From Vibrio campbellii CAIM 519 = NBRC 15631 = ATCC 25920 (GTDB lineage: Bacteria; Pseudomonadota; Gammaproteobacteria; Enterobacterales; Vibrionaceae), in the NCBI RefSeq assembly GCF_002163755.1, contig NZ_CP015863.1:248001-312000 (forward strand): DNA of 64,000 nt, written 5' to 3'. A model generated the notes under the pieces. That model searched no databases. It saw only the letters and a program-made list of their open reading frames with translations, and was not told the origin of the DNA. Positions 52,835 through 60,955 of the stretch are shown in pieces. Made by a program: the position numbers and the translations under genes. Each line of letters starts with the position of its first letter. Position 1 is the stretch's first letter.

Positions 52835-53749
52835 GTGAGTGAGATTTTGGCTTCTATCAAACGTGAAATAAACCAGTTCAGGACAGCACTCTGGTGTAGG
52901 TATGTGTTTTTCGAACTAGATATAGATGGCCCAAATAGTTTGGGAGTCAGCTCTCTCAGGAGCACAATGAAAGGTGAAGATGGTCCTGAAGCTTTAGTTT
53001 CGAAAATTGAGAGCTCTCTTGGTAGTAAAAAAGCAAAGAAAGTGTGCCGAGAAGTGTTTTTGGAATCAGATGTTAAGTGGAAACGATACGCTAATGGCTC
53101 TCATGGCATTCAAGGAAACTATGTATTAAATCAGCTAGATATTATCGTTCAGGGAAGTCGAAGTTTTTTTGAGGTTGGCCCATTTTACCTTTTTGAAATG
53201 CTGCTTTCTAAAAGTGTTACTGATGGGTGGGACAGTCTTCGCAAAGCATTTTGTGCCTATGCAGATAGTCTTTATGAGAATAGGTATAAGAAGTTTTTTA
53301 GCGGAGAAGATGTCGCCCTAAGTGACAATTACTTTATCGAAAGAGATTTTACTTCTGAAATTGACACCTTGCTTCTTGAAAAATTTTTCAATGGAGGATG
53401 GGAGAAGCAGTATCCTCGTTTAGACACAATTCTACCGGATATTAGTGATGATGCTTATTTTCATGTGAAAGATCCCCATAACTTGATGGTGGTGTCTCTT
53501 AACTTGGTAGTTATGTGTTTTATAGCGATGTACTCGACTGAACCTAATCGCTATTCTGATTTAGGTAAACTACTATTCTCCGAACTACATTGCGGTTTAA
53601 TTTTTCAGATGGAGGAGCACTATAGAGTGCCAAAAGATATATGGTTTAAAGTAGAGTTATTCAGAAAGGCTGCGCGAGCAACAACAAAATCACCTAATCT
53701 CTTACCCGACAACATTCAATTTATTGATGAGGTATTGAAACAATCGTAA
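52835..53749 (+). CDS. Hypothetical protein of the island
   Basis: A 304-residue protein with no recognised domain, signal peptide or clear membrane helix; one hydrophobic stretch, LMVVSLNLVVMCFIAMYS, lies near residue 226. It is the only plus-strand gene in the right half, between the AlpA-type and integrase genes. The start is uncertain: GTG 52835 or TTG 52847, with no strong ribosome site. It could be a cargo gene (for example defence), but nothing in the sequence shows this. Confidence 0.65.
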   Translation: MSEILASIKREINQFRTALWCRYVFFELDIDGPNSLGVSSLRSTMKGEDGPEALVSKIESSLGSKKAKKVCREVFLESDVKWKRYANGSHGIQGNYVLNQLDIIVQGSRSFFEVGPFYLFEMLLSKSVTDGWDSLRKAFCAYADSLYENRYKKFFSGEDVALSDNYFIERDFTSEIDTLLLEKFFNGGWEKQYPRLDTILPDISDDAYFHVKDPHNLMVVSLNLVVMCFIAMYSTEPNRYSDLGKLLFSELHCGLIFQMEEHYRVPKDIWFKVELFRKAARATTKSPNLLPDNIQFIDEVLKQS

Positions 53750-53767
53750 CTTACTGACATTAGAAAT

Positions 53768-54964
53768 CTAAAAGTAAATCTTCAGTTTGCTTATTAGTTT
53801 TTGATGAGCTTCTTTCCTTTCTTGAAAGTAATCATAAACATCATATGCCCCTTTGCTTCCAGGGACTTTATGGTTCAAGCAACGTTCGCAAATGTGGTCC
53901 GATACTCCAATTACGGATAGGTGTGCGCGAAAAGTTCTACGTAAATCGTGCACTGTAAAATGCGGAATTGTAAGCTTCTCATCTTTGAATAGTTTACTTA
54001 TCGCTGCATTCAAGGTATCTGGGGATATATGTGCAAATCGTTTTGATCTTCTTCGGTTAGGGAATACATATTCTGAACCGCAACTTCGCCATTTAAGTTG
54101 TTCTAAGATATCAACTAAGTAAGCGTCAAGAGGGTAAGCTATAGGTTCGCTCGTTTTAGAGCGTTCTTCAGGAAGAAACCAAATGCCTTTTGATAAATCA
54201 AACTCTGACCATTTCGCTTGAAGAAGTTCATTCTTCCTGACTCCTAAGCAGATTAATAAAACACAGGCCTGATAATTATCCAATACAAATTGGTCTTGGT
54301 ATTCTCTTGCAGTTGAAAAAAAGACATTTACTTCCTCTTCGCTAAGCCACCTTTTTCTGGATTTTTCGATCAACCCAAGTTTGCTTGGTTTGATTGATAA
54401 AGCTACGTTGTAATCTATCAGGCCAAGAGTTTCCGCATGATCAATAATTTGTTTGCAGTAGTTCAATGCATCTGCTGCGATTGTTGGTCTTCCGCTATCT
54501 CTTATCTTACGAACTAATGCCACAACATCAGGCTTCTTCAGATTTTGAATATTAATTTTGCCAATTGAGGGAGAAATGTCTTTTTCGTATACACGCTTAG
54601 GTATTTGTGGATGTTTAAGGCGTTTTGTGAGCTCGGAAATCCAGTCTTTGGCAATCTCATCAATTGATTCCATCGAGCCTAAACTAGATCTCTCTCGCTC
54701 TTCAATAGGGTCTAACCCAGCTCTAATTTGCAATCGATAGGTAGCTGCTAGATCCGTTATGTTAGCTAGAGAGACTTGATCTGCCATCATGCCATATGGA
54801 CCGATGTCGAAAAGTCTTCGTTTCTTATTAAAGGTATATCGGAGGACCCAGGATGCAGTGCCACTATTTGAAATTCGAAGGTAAACACCTTTCCCTCCCT
54901 TTTCCACTCTGAGAAGGCCAGGTTTTCCTTGGCTGATTAAACTCCGAATCTGCTTATCGTTCAT
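53768..54964 (-). CDS. int: Tyrosine recombinase/integrase (P4-type)
   Basis: The enzyme that inserts and excises the island at the yicC end. The N-terminal SAM-like DNA-binding region includes KGGKGVYLRISNSG and the DUF4102-type LRYTFNKKRRLFDIG. Catalytic residues are seen in order: Arg in CLGVRKNEL, His and Arg in VHDLRRTF, His in CLNHK and Tyr in GAYDVYDYFQER. Start ATG 54964 (MNDKQIRSL) is preferred over TTG 54985. It is 172 bp from the yicC stop, the standard place for an integrase beside its attachment site. Confidence 0.94.
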   Translation of the reverse strand: MNDKQIRSLISQGKPGLLRVEKGGKGVYLRISNSGTASWVLRYTFNKKRRLFDIGPYGMMADQVSLANITDLAATYRLQIRAGLDPIEERERSSLGSMESIDEIAKDWISELTKRLKHPQIPKRVYEKDISPSIGKINIQNLKKPDVVALVRKIRDSGRPTIAADALNYCKQIIDHAETLGLIDYNVALSIKPSKLGLIEKSRKRWLSEEEVNVFFSTAREYQDQFVLDNYQACVLLICLGVRKNELLQAKWSEFDLSKGIWFLPEERSKTSEPIAYPLDAYLVDILEQLKWRSCGSEYVFPNRRRSKRFAHISPDTLNAAISKLFKDEKLTIPHFTVHDLRRTFRAHLSVIGVSDHICERCLNHKVPGSKGAYDVYDYFQERKEAHQKLISKLKIYF

Positions 54965-55010
54965 AAAAGTGGTTACAAGCTGCAATCGTCATACTGCCTA
55001 GTATAATATT

Positions 55011-55033
55011 TGTCGCCATTTTTGTAACCACTT
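55011..55033 (+). promoter_or_regulatory. Candidate integrase/excisionase arm sites, right end
   Basis: TGTCGCCA (55011-55018) and TGTAACCA (55023-55030), followed by CTT, repeat the spacing and orientation of the pair at 41197-41216 (18 of 23 positions agree). An inverted TGGTTACA lies at 54970-54977. They lie between the integrase start and the yicC core, where attP arm sites are expected. Confidence 0.5.
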
Positions 55034-55136
55034 CTGTGCGATTTAGTGCGTCTTGATGCTACGCGATGAGAACTTTATATTGTTTATATTTAATAAAAAC
55101 AATAGCTTGTAGTCTATGGTGATAGGCTGTGTGTCT

Positions 55137-56003
55137 CTATTCAATGTTCTGGATCTGTTCACGCATTTGCTCAATCAGAACTTTCAGTTCAACACCTGAT
55201 GCAGTGATGTCTGTGCTGATCGATTTTGACGCTAGCGTGTTCGACTCACGGTTGAACTCTTGCATCATGAAATCTAGACGACGGCCTACTGCGCCACCTT
55301 TCTTCAGGATGTTTGTGGTTTCTTTTACGTGAGAATCAAGACGGTCTAGCTCTTCCGCTACGTCTGATTTTTGTGCCAGAAGGATCAGCTCTTGCTCAAC
55401 GCGAGATGGGTCTAGCTCAACTTTTGCATCTTCAAATTTTGAGAACAGACGCTCACGTTGCCACTCTAGGATTTCTGGCATGCGTGCGCGTACTTTCACA
55501 ACTTCTGATGTGATCGCTTCTAGGCGTTGCTCGATAAGCGCTTTCATGTTGTCGCCTTCACGACCACGCGCGTCGATGAACTCGCTGATTGCTTCGTCAA
55601 AAGCAGCAAGCAGTTCTTTGTTTACCTCATCCATGTTCTGCTCTGGCGTTTCCATCACACCTGGCCATTGCATTACTTGGAATGGGTTGATGCGGCTTAG
55701 CTCACCAGTCATGTGCATCACTTGCTCAGCGGCTTTGATCACTTGGTTCGCCAGTGCTTCATTGATGCTTAGCTCCGCTTTTGCTGCTGGGTTCGCTTCA
55801 AAACGCAGGCTACATTCTACTTTGCCGCGTGCCAGGCGCTTACGAAAACGCTCACGCAGTACTGGCTCAAGAGCACGGAACTGCTCTGGCATACGGAAGT
55901 AAGTTTCTAGGTAGCGTTGGTTTACACTGCGGATTTCCCACACTGCGCTACCCCAATCGCCTTTCACTTCTTTACGCGCGTACGCTGTCATACTGTAAAT
56001 CAT
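55137..56003 (-). CDS. yicC: YicC-family endoribonuclease
   Basis: YicC is a conserved cytoplasmic protein reported to be an endoribonuclease acting on RyhB-type small RNAs. MIYSMTAYARKEVKGDWGSA is the family N-terminus and the C-terminal domain carries DRLDSHVKETTNILKKGG and VGRRLDFMMQEFNRESNTL. The ATG at 56003 gives 288 residues. Its last three codons and stop are supplied by the inserted island without changing the protein. It is divergent from rph. Confidence 0.95.
   Translation of the reverse strand: MIYSMTAYARKEVKGDWGSAVWEIRSVNQRYLETYFRMPEQFRALEPVLRERFRKRLARGKVECSLRFEANPAAKAELSINEALANQVIKAAEQVMHMTGELSRINPFQVMQWPGVMETPEQNMDEVNKELLAAFDEAISEFIDARGREGDNMKALIEQRLEAITSEVVKVRARMPEILEWQRERLFSKFEDAKVELDPSRVEQELILLAQKSDVAEELDRLDSHVKETTNILKKGGAVGRRLDFMMQEFNRESNTLASKSISTDITASGVELKVLIEQMREQIQNIE
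55142..55156. repeat. Right attachment site of the island, within the yicC 3' end
   Basis: Core TTCTGGATCT at 55147-55156, shared with 41125-41134. The bases to its left (55137-55146) come from the island and supply the last yicC codons, AAC ATT GAA TAG, which encode the same residues (NIE) as the displaced original end. Confidence 0.85.
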
Positions 56004-56177
56004 TGAATTTTCCTGTCTTCTAATTTGCTGAAAATTACCCCGCAATAGTAGCACAGTCAGATGGCAGTGGCTTTGCTATTCTGAGTCGAGATTGTCCAGA
56101 TAGCTTTATTTAATCGATTCCGTTATAATCTGCGCCCAACCAAATCGTCTTCTCCTCATTACTTAAGGTAGATGCCC

Positions 56178-56894
56178 ATGCGCCCAAACGATCGCAAGGC
56201 GGATCAAGTTCGCCCAATCAAAATTACTCGTAACTACACAGCTTACGCTGAAGGCTCAGTGTTAGTTGAATTTGGTAACACCAAAGTGTTGTGTAATGCG
56301 ACCGTTGAAGAATCTGTGCCTCGTTGGCTAAAAGGTCAAGGTAAAGGCTGGGTAACGGCTGAATACGGCATGCTACCTCGTGCAACTCACTCGCGTACGC
56401 GTCGTGAAGCTGCGAACGGTAAGCAAGGCGGTCGTACTATGGAAATCCAACGCTTGATCGCACGTAGCCTACGCGCTGTGGTTGATCTACAAGCGATGGG
56501 TGAGTTCATGATCACAGTTGACTGTGATGTTATCCAGGCAGACGGTGGCACCCGCACTGCATCTATCAGCGGCGCAAGCGTTGCAATGGCAGATGCGTTC
56601 CAACACCTAGTGGATAGCGGCAAGCTAAAAGCAAACCCAATGAAAGGCCACGTAGCGGCAGTTTCTGTTGGTTTGCTAGGTGATGATGTTCTGTGTGACC
56701 TTGAGTACGTTGAAGATTCAGCGGCAGACACAGACATGAACGTTGTGATGACAGAAGAAGGCAAGATGATTGAAATTCAGGGCACCGCAGAAGGTGAACC
56801 GTTCAGTCACGAACAGCTGATGGCTCTGTTAGAGTCGGCGAAAATCGGCATTACGGAAATTGTCGCAGCACAGAAGGCGGCGTTAGCCAATTGA
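56178..56894 (+). CDS. rph: Ribonuclease PH
   Basis: RNase PH is a phosphate-dependent 3'-5' exoribonuclease that trims tRNA ends. The RNase PH fold is intact, with RPNDRKADQVRPIKI at the N-terminus, RTRREAANGKQGGRT (near residue 75) and QADGGTRTASISGA (near 122). The ATG at 56178 gives 238 residues as in E. coli, with AAGG at 56164-56167; ATG 56172 is two codons upstream. It is cotranscribed with pyrE. Confidence 0.96.
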   Translation: MRPNDRKADQVRPIKITRNYTAYAEGSVLVEFGNTKVLCNATVEESVPRWLKGQGKGWVTAEYGMLPRATHSRTRREAANGKQGGRTMEIQRLIARSLRAVVDLQAMGEFMITVDCDVIQADGGTRTASISGASVAMADAFQHLVDSGKLKANPMKGHVAAVSVGLLGDDVLCDLEYVEDSAADTDMNVVMTEEGKMIEIQGTAEGEPFSHEQLMALLESAKIGITEIVAAQKAALAN

Positions 56895-56899
56895 TTTAG

Positions 56900-56930
56900 A
56901 TAGCTCCCATTATGGGGGCTATTTTTTTAT
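56900..56930 (+). terminator. Attenuator-like terminator between rph and pyrE
   Basis: ATAGCTCCC (56900-56908) pairs with GGGGGCTAT (56914-56922) with one wobble, followed by TTTTTTT. In E. coli the same place between rph and pyrE holds the UTP-sensitive attenuator of pyrE; I infer the same role here. Confidence 0.85.
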
Positions 56931-56998
56931 CTCGACAATAGAGAAATGAATGATTGTCGAGAAGAGACACAAGAAACCAAGGACATAGAGAGAAAATA

Positions 56999-57640
56999 AT
57001 GAAAGCATACCAGCGTGAATTTATTGAGTTTGCACTTGAGAAAGAAGTTCTTAAGTTTGGTGAGTTTACTTTGAAATCTGGCCGTAAAAGCCCGTACTTC
57101 TTTAACGCTGGTCTTTTCAATACTGGTCGTGACCTAGCGCGTCTTGGTCGTTTTTACGCAGCAGCGTTGGCGGATTCAGGCATTGAGTTTGATGTACTGT
57201 TTGGCCCTGCGTACAAGGGTATCCCAATCGCGACGACAACAGCAGTAGCGCTAGCGGATCACCACGACATCGACACGCCTTACTGCTTCAACCGTAAAGA
57301 AGCAAAAGACCACGGCGAAGGCGGTAACCTTGTAGGCTCGGCGCTTGAAGGTCGTATCATGCTAGTAGATGACGTAATCACAGCAGGTACCGCGATTCGC
57401 GAATCAATGGAAATCATCCAAGCAAACGGTGCGGACCTAGCTGGTGTGTTAGTTGCGATTGACCGCCAAGAAAAAGGCAAAGGTGAGCTATCTGCGATTC
57501 AAGAAGTGGAGCGTGACTTTGGTTGTGCAATCATCTCAATCGTTAGCCTGACAGACCTTGTGACTTTCCTTGAAGAGAAAGGTACAGACAAAGAGCACCT
57601 AGAAGCAGTAAAAGCGTACCGCGCGGAATACGGCATTTAA
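56999..57640 (+). CDS. pyrE: Orotate phosphoribosyltransferase
   Basis: PyrE joins orotate and PRPP in pyrimidine synthesis. The PRPP loop IMLVDDVITAGTAIRE is near residue 119, and FTLKSGRKSPYFFNAG near residue 22 is the family signature. The ATG at 56999 (MKAYQREFIEF) gives the usual 213 residues. Attenuation through the hairpin at 56900-56930 probably links its expression to pyrimidine supply. Confidence 0.97.
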   Translation: MKAYQREFIEFALEKEVLKFGEFTLKSGRKSPYFFNAGLFNTGRDLARLGRFYAAALADSGIEFDVLFGPAYKGIPIATTTAVALADHHDIDTPYCFNRKEAKDHGEGGNLVGSALEGRIMLVDDVITAGTAIRESMEIIQANGADLAGVLVAIDRQEKGKGELSAIQEVERDFGCAIISIVSLTDLVTFLEEKGTDKEHLEAVKAYRAEYGI

Positions 57641-57662
57641 TTGTTCTTTCATCATTAAAGAA

Positions 57663-57698
57663 AAAGGGGCTGGTGGATATCCATAAGCCCCTTTCTTT
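57663..57698. terminator. Bidirectional terminator between pyrE and the LpxL-family gene
   Basis: AAAGGGGCT (57663-57671) pairs with AGCCCCTTT (57686-57694), with T-runs on both strands. It separates two convergent genes. Confidence 0.88.
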
Positions 57699-57710
57699 TA
57701 TCTTTATCAC

Positions 57711-58661
57711 TTACTTGTAGCGAATGCCTTTTGGCGCAGTTTCATCAGCCATGGTCTTGTAGCGTTTGTGCAGCCACATCCACTGCTCTGGTGCGCGCAG
57801 AATCACTTCTTCCACAAAGGTGTTCATGTAAGCCGCTGCTGCAACTTCGTCTTTTTTCGGATAGTCAGCTTCAATACACTTATCAGCGATGATTTCATAT
57901 TTGCCATCTTCATTACGAAAGCCAGAACCCGGGATAATCGAACACTTAGACGTGTAAGCCAGAATGCTGGTGCCAGTTGTAGTACAAGCATCTTCAACCG
58001 CGAAGAAAGGCACAAATACGGACTTGTTACGACCGTAATCGTGGTCTGGTAAGTAGAACAAACGCTCACCGCTACGTAGAACGCGAATCATATGTTTAAC
58101 GTCTTTACGATCAATCAGCTTGTTGCCGTTGTGTGTTCGACCCCAGTACTGAATGAAGTTGTACGCAGGGTTGTTGTGCGGACGAAATGCGCCGTAACCC
58201 GCCACGCCAAGCACTGCAAAGGCACGCGCCGTGATTTCAAGATTAAGTGCGTGCACGCAGCACAGCAGTACGCCTTTGCCTTCTGCATTTCTCTCACGCA
58301 GCGCGCCTAGGTCTTTCTCGACAATCAGAGTTTTGAAACGCCACGTTGGCCAGAACCAAGTTATACCGGTTTCGATCAGCGCCATACCGGTGTTCTTGAA
58401 GTTTTCTTCAACGATGTCTTGGATCTCTTCAGGCGTTTTATCTGGGAAAGCCAACTCAAGGTTACGTGTCGCAACATGGACACGACCTTTGCCGTAACGC
58501 ATACCAAGGTGACCAAGTATGCGACCTAACGATAGCAGCATGCGATATGGAAGGATATTGACCACGATAGCCAAAAAGCCAAAGCCGAGCCAAACGTCCC
58601 AGTTACGAGGGTGGAGAAGGGAAAGAGAAAACTCCGGCTTAGTGAATTTGTCTTTACTCAT
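57711..58661 (-). CDS. lpxL: LpxL-family lipid A acyltransferase
   Basis: A late acyltransferase that adds a secondary acyl chain to lipid A precursor at the inner membrane. It has an N-terminal membrane segment (WLGFGFLAIVVNILPY), the catalytic HX4(D/E) motif as HALNLE (near residue 139), and the PDHDYGRNKSVFVPFF segment of the LpxL/LpxP class. Length 316. It is 5 bp downstream of slmA. Which acyl chain or position it uses is not decidable here. Confidence 0.85.
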   Translation of the reverse strand: MSKDKFTKPEFSLSLLHPRNWDVWLGFGFLAIVVNILPYRMLLSLGRILGHLGMRYGKGRVHVATRNLELAFPDKTPEEIQDIVEENFKNTGMALIETGITWFWPTWRFKTLIVEKDLGALRERNAEGKGVLLCCVHALNLEITARAFAVLGVAGYGAFRPHNNPAYNFIQYWGRTHNGNKLIDRKDVKHMIRVLRSGERLFYLPDHDYGRNKSVFVPFFAVEDACTTTGTSILAYTSKCSIIPGSGFRNEDGKYEIIADKCIEADYPKKDEVAAAAYMNTFVEEVILRAPEQWMWLHKRYKTMADETAPKGIRYK

Positions 58662-58666
58662 AATCT

Positions 58667-59257
58667 CTACTTAATTTGTGCGCTAAGAAGTGCCCAATAC
58701 TCGTCAAAGTTCGCGGTTGGTTGGTATTTGAAATCACTACGAACAAAGCGGTTCAAGCTGCCTTCAACTTGTCCTAGGATTTGAGCCGCCAAAATGCGCT
58801 CCTCCACTGGGAACGATTTGCCTTCACGGATCTTACGTTCGCGCAGGATCTGACGAAGCTGTGTTTCGATGCGTTCAAACAGTTGGTTGATGCGATCGCG
58901 TAGGCGCTCATTTTCAAACATTAGAGCATGACCAGAAAGAATGCGTGTCAAACCTGGGTTACGTTCTGAGAATGCCAGAATAAGGTGCATTACCATACGA
59001 ATGCGCTCTAGCGTGTCTTTCTCATCATCCAAAATACGGTTGATGCGAGTCATGAGTGCTTCTTCGATGAACTCAATCAAGCCTTCAAACATGCGAGCTT
59101 TACTTGGGAAGTGGCGGTAAAGTGCCGCTTCTGAAACACCGACCTGTTTCGCCAATTTTGCCGTAGTAATGCGTGAAGCACCTTCTGTAGATTCAAGCAT
59201 CTGCGCGAGCGCTTGCAAGATTTCTTCACGACGATTGGATTTTTTACTGCCGGCCAT
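58667..59257 (-). CDS. slmA: Nucleoid occlusion factor SlmA (TetR family)
   Basis: SlmA binds specific DNA sites and blocks FtsZ assembly over the nucleoid. The N-terminal helix-turn-helix (ASRITTAKLAKQVGVSEAAL, then YRHFPSKARMFEGLI) is TetR type and the 196-residue length matches E. coli SlmA (198). It lies beside coaBC as in E. coli, but with no dut gene between them. Confidence 0.96.
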   Translation of the reverse strand: MAGSKKSNRREEILQALAQMLESTEGASRITTAKLAKQVGVSEAALYRHFPSKARMFEGLIEFIEEALMTRINRILDDEKDTLERIRMVMHLILAFSERNPGLTRILSGHALMFENERLRDRINQLFERIETQLRQILRERKIREGKSFPVEERILAAQILGQVEGSLNRFVRSDFKYQPTANFDEYWALLSAQIK

Positions 59258-59417
59258 TTAGTTACTTCCTTTCAAAATACAAAGTTGAGCGGAGGGGATT
59301 ATAAGACGCTCTTTGGCATCAAACTAGACCAGTGAGGAGGTAATGGGAGCTTTAACACCCTCACTTGTCATGTTTGTACCAAATTTGTGCCAGTTTTCTA
59401 TGAAAAGCGAATGGCAA

Positions 59418-60617
59418 TTACACCAATTCGTGCATTTTTTCCAAAATTCTGAAACTTAGCGCTTCTTTGGATTCTAGTGCCAACGCCTGCTCGCCTTCTG
59501 ACCAGAATAAAGTGATGGCGTTGTCGTTACTGTTAAAACCTTGGCCTTCAACAGAAACATCGTTCGCACAAATCATATCGAGGTTTTTCTTTACCAGTTT
59601 GCCGCGAGCGTAGGTTTCTACGTCATTGGTCTCTGCTGCAAAACCAACTGTGAATGGACGTTGCTCTGTCATATTGGCGACGGTCGCTACGATATCAGGA
59701 TTCTTGACCATGTTTATGGTCATCTGATCGTTGTTTTCCGTCTTTTTCAACTTTTGAGACGCCACGTTTTCTGGACGGTAATCTGCTACGGCGGCGCAGC
59801 TAATGAAAGCATCGTGGCTAGGCGCGTGAGCCATTACTGCATCATGCATCTCTTGTGCACTTGCAACATTGATACGTTCAACACCTGCTGGTGTATTCAA
59901 GCTGACAGGCCCACTGATAAGCGTTACTTTTGCACCCAATTGCGCTGCTGCGTTTGCCAGTGCAAAGCCCATCTTTCCTGAGCTGTGGTTAGAAATGTAA
60001 CGCACTGGGTCAATCGCTTCACGAGTTGGACCTGCGGTGATCAGTACCGATTTTCCTGCCAACAGTTTCGGTTGGAAGAACTGCTCACAAAGGTGCACTA
60101 ATTGCATTGGCTCTAGCATTCGACCTGGGCCAACATCGCCACATGCTTGCTCACCGGCCGCAGGGCCCCAAATGTGCATACCACGGCGTGCCAGTGTCGC
60201 GATGTTTTCTTGAGTTGCGACATTGCGGTACATCTGTTGATTCATTGCCGGAGATACCGCTACTGGTGAATCTGTCGCAAGCACTAACGTGGTGAGCAAA
60301 TCATTACCCATGCCTGCCGACATACGTGCAATCAAATCTGCAGTTGCAGGAGCAAGAAGAACCAAATCTGCCCATTTTGCCAGTTCAATGTGACCCATCG
60401 ACGCTTCTGCTGCTGGGTCTAACAAGCTGTCCGACACCGGACGCCCAGAGACTGCCTGCATGGTTAAGGGAGTAATGAACTCCTTCGCCGCTTTGGTCAT
60501 CACTACTTGAACTTGCGCGCCTCTTTCTATTAGGCGACGGGTTAGTTCCGCACATTTATACGCGGCAATACCGCCACTGATGCCGAGTAGAATTTTCTTT
60601 CCTGCTAGTGTTTGCAT
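59418..60617 (-). CDS. coaBC: Bifunctional phosphopantothenoylcysteine decarboxylase/synthase CoaBC
   Basis: CoaBC joins cysteine to phosphopantothenate and then decarboxylates it, in coenzyme A synthesis. The FMN-binding CoaC half has GGIAAYKCAELTRRLIERG and VSPAMNQQMYRN; the CoaB half (from about residue 190) has ITAGPTREAIDPVRYISNHS, then SGKMG, and AVADYRPENVASQKLKK. Length 399 is normal. Confidence 0.97.
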   Translation of the reverse strand: MQTLAGKKILLGISGGIAAYKCAELTRRLIERGAQVQVVMTKAAKEFITPLTMQAVSGRPVSDSLLDPAAEASMGHIELAKWADLVLLAPATADLIARMSAGMGNDLLTTLVLATDSPVAVSPAMNQQMYRNVATQENIATLARRGMHIWGPAAGEQACGDVGPGRMLEPMQLVHLCEQFFQPKLLAGKSVLITAGPTREAIDPVRYISNHSSGKMGFALANAAAQLGAKVTLISGPVSLNTPAGVERINVASAQEMHDAVMAHAPSHDAFISCAAVADYRPENVASQKLKKTENNDQMTINMVKNPDIVATVANMTEQRPFTVGFAAETNDVETYARGKLVKKNLDMICANDVSVEGQGFNSNDNAITLFWSEGEQALALESKEALSFRILEKMHELV

Positions 60618-60955
60618 GTGAGATCTCCAATTTTTCTGGCGACGAGTTTAGCACATCTGAACCTCTCATCGCCTAAGCAAATCTGATGAGAAGCTAATCC
60701 ATATCAAACTACAGAATATTAATCTTTTCAGACAAAACTGGAGCGGGCAGTATTGCGTGCAATACTGCCAGTCTGTATGGAGAGTTGGTGGTTCAGTGTC
60801 GAGTAAGAAAGGTAGGAAGGCGTTGTAGAAGGTGGTTGTTGATAAATTTCATTATTACAGCAAATACAAAGATGGAACGAAAAAAGCGAAAGTCAGGTTC
60901 GACTTTCGCTTTTTATTTTGTGCAATAGACGCTCACTTATAGAGAGAGCCGCCTA
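60618..60955. other. 338-bp intergenic region with two strong hairpins upstream of radC
   Basis: No open reading frame of note. A perfect 11-bp inverted repeat GGCAGTATTGC (60746-60756) / GCAATACTGCC (60759-60769) is followed about 110 bp later by a strong terminator hairpin with T-run (60881-60918). This arrangement could be a small RNA gene or a 5' leader of radC; nothing else was recognised. Confidence 0.55.
60881..60918. terminator. Strong bidirectional terminator upstream of radC
   Basis: AAAAAGCGAAAGTC (60881-60894) pairs perfectly over 14 bp with GACTTTCGCTTTTT (60901-60914), loop AGGTTC, with T-run. It lies 40 bp before the radC start, so transcription from further upstream would end here. 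Confidence 0.9.

Larger units (their letters stand above)
41125..55156. mobile_element. Integrative mobilizable island of about 14.0 kb at the 3' end of yicC
   Basis: The island is bounded by the direct repeat TTCTGGATCT (41125-41134 and 55147-55156). It carries a tyrosine integrase beside one end, an AlpA-type regulator, a trwABC-like mobilisation set with an oriT-like repeat, two unknown genes and a five-gene modification/signalling/nuclease operon. It is clearly more AT rich than its neighbours. The far-left flank still contains the displaced yicC end (minus strand codons IQNIE-stop at about 41117-41134). The 3' end of yicC is the known integration site of Vibrio mobilizable genomic islands such as MGIVflInd1; unlike those, this one encodes its own relaxase and coupling protein, but no mating-pair apparatus, so it would need a helper. 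Confidence 0.9.
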
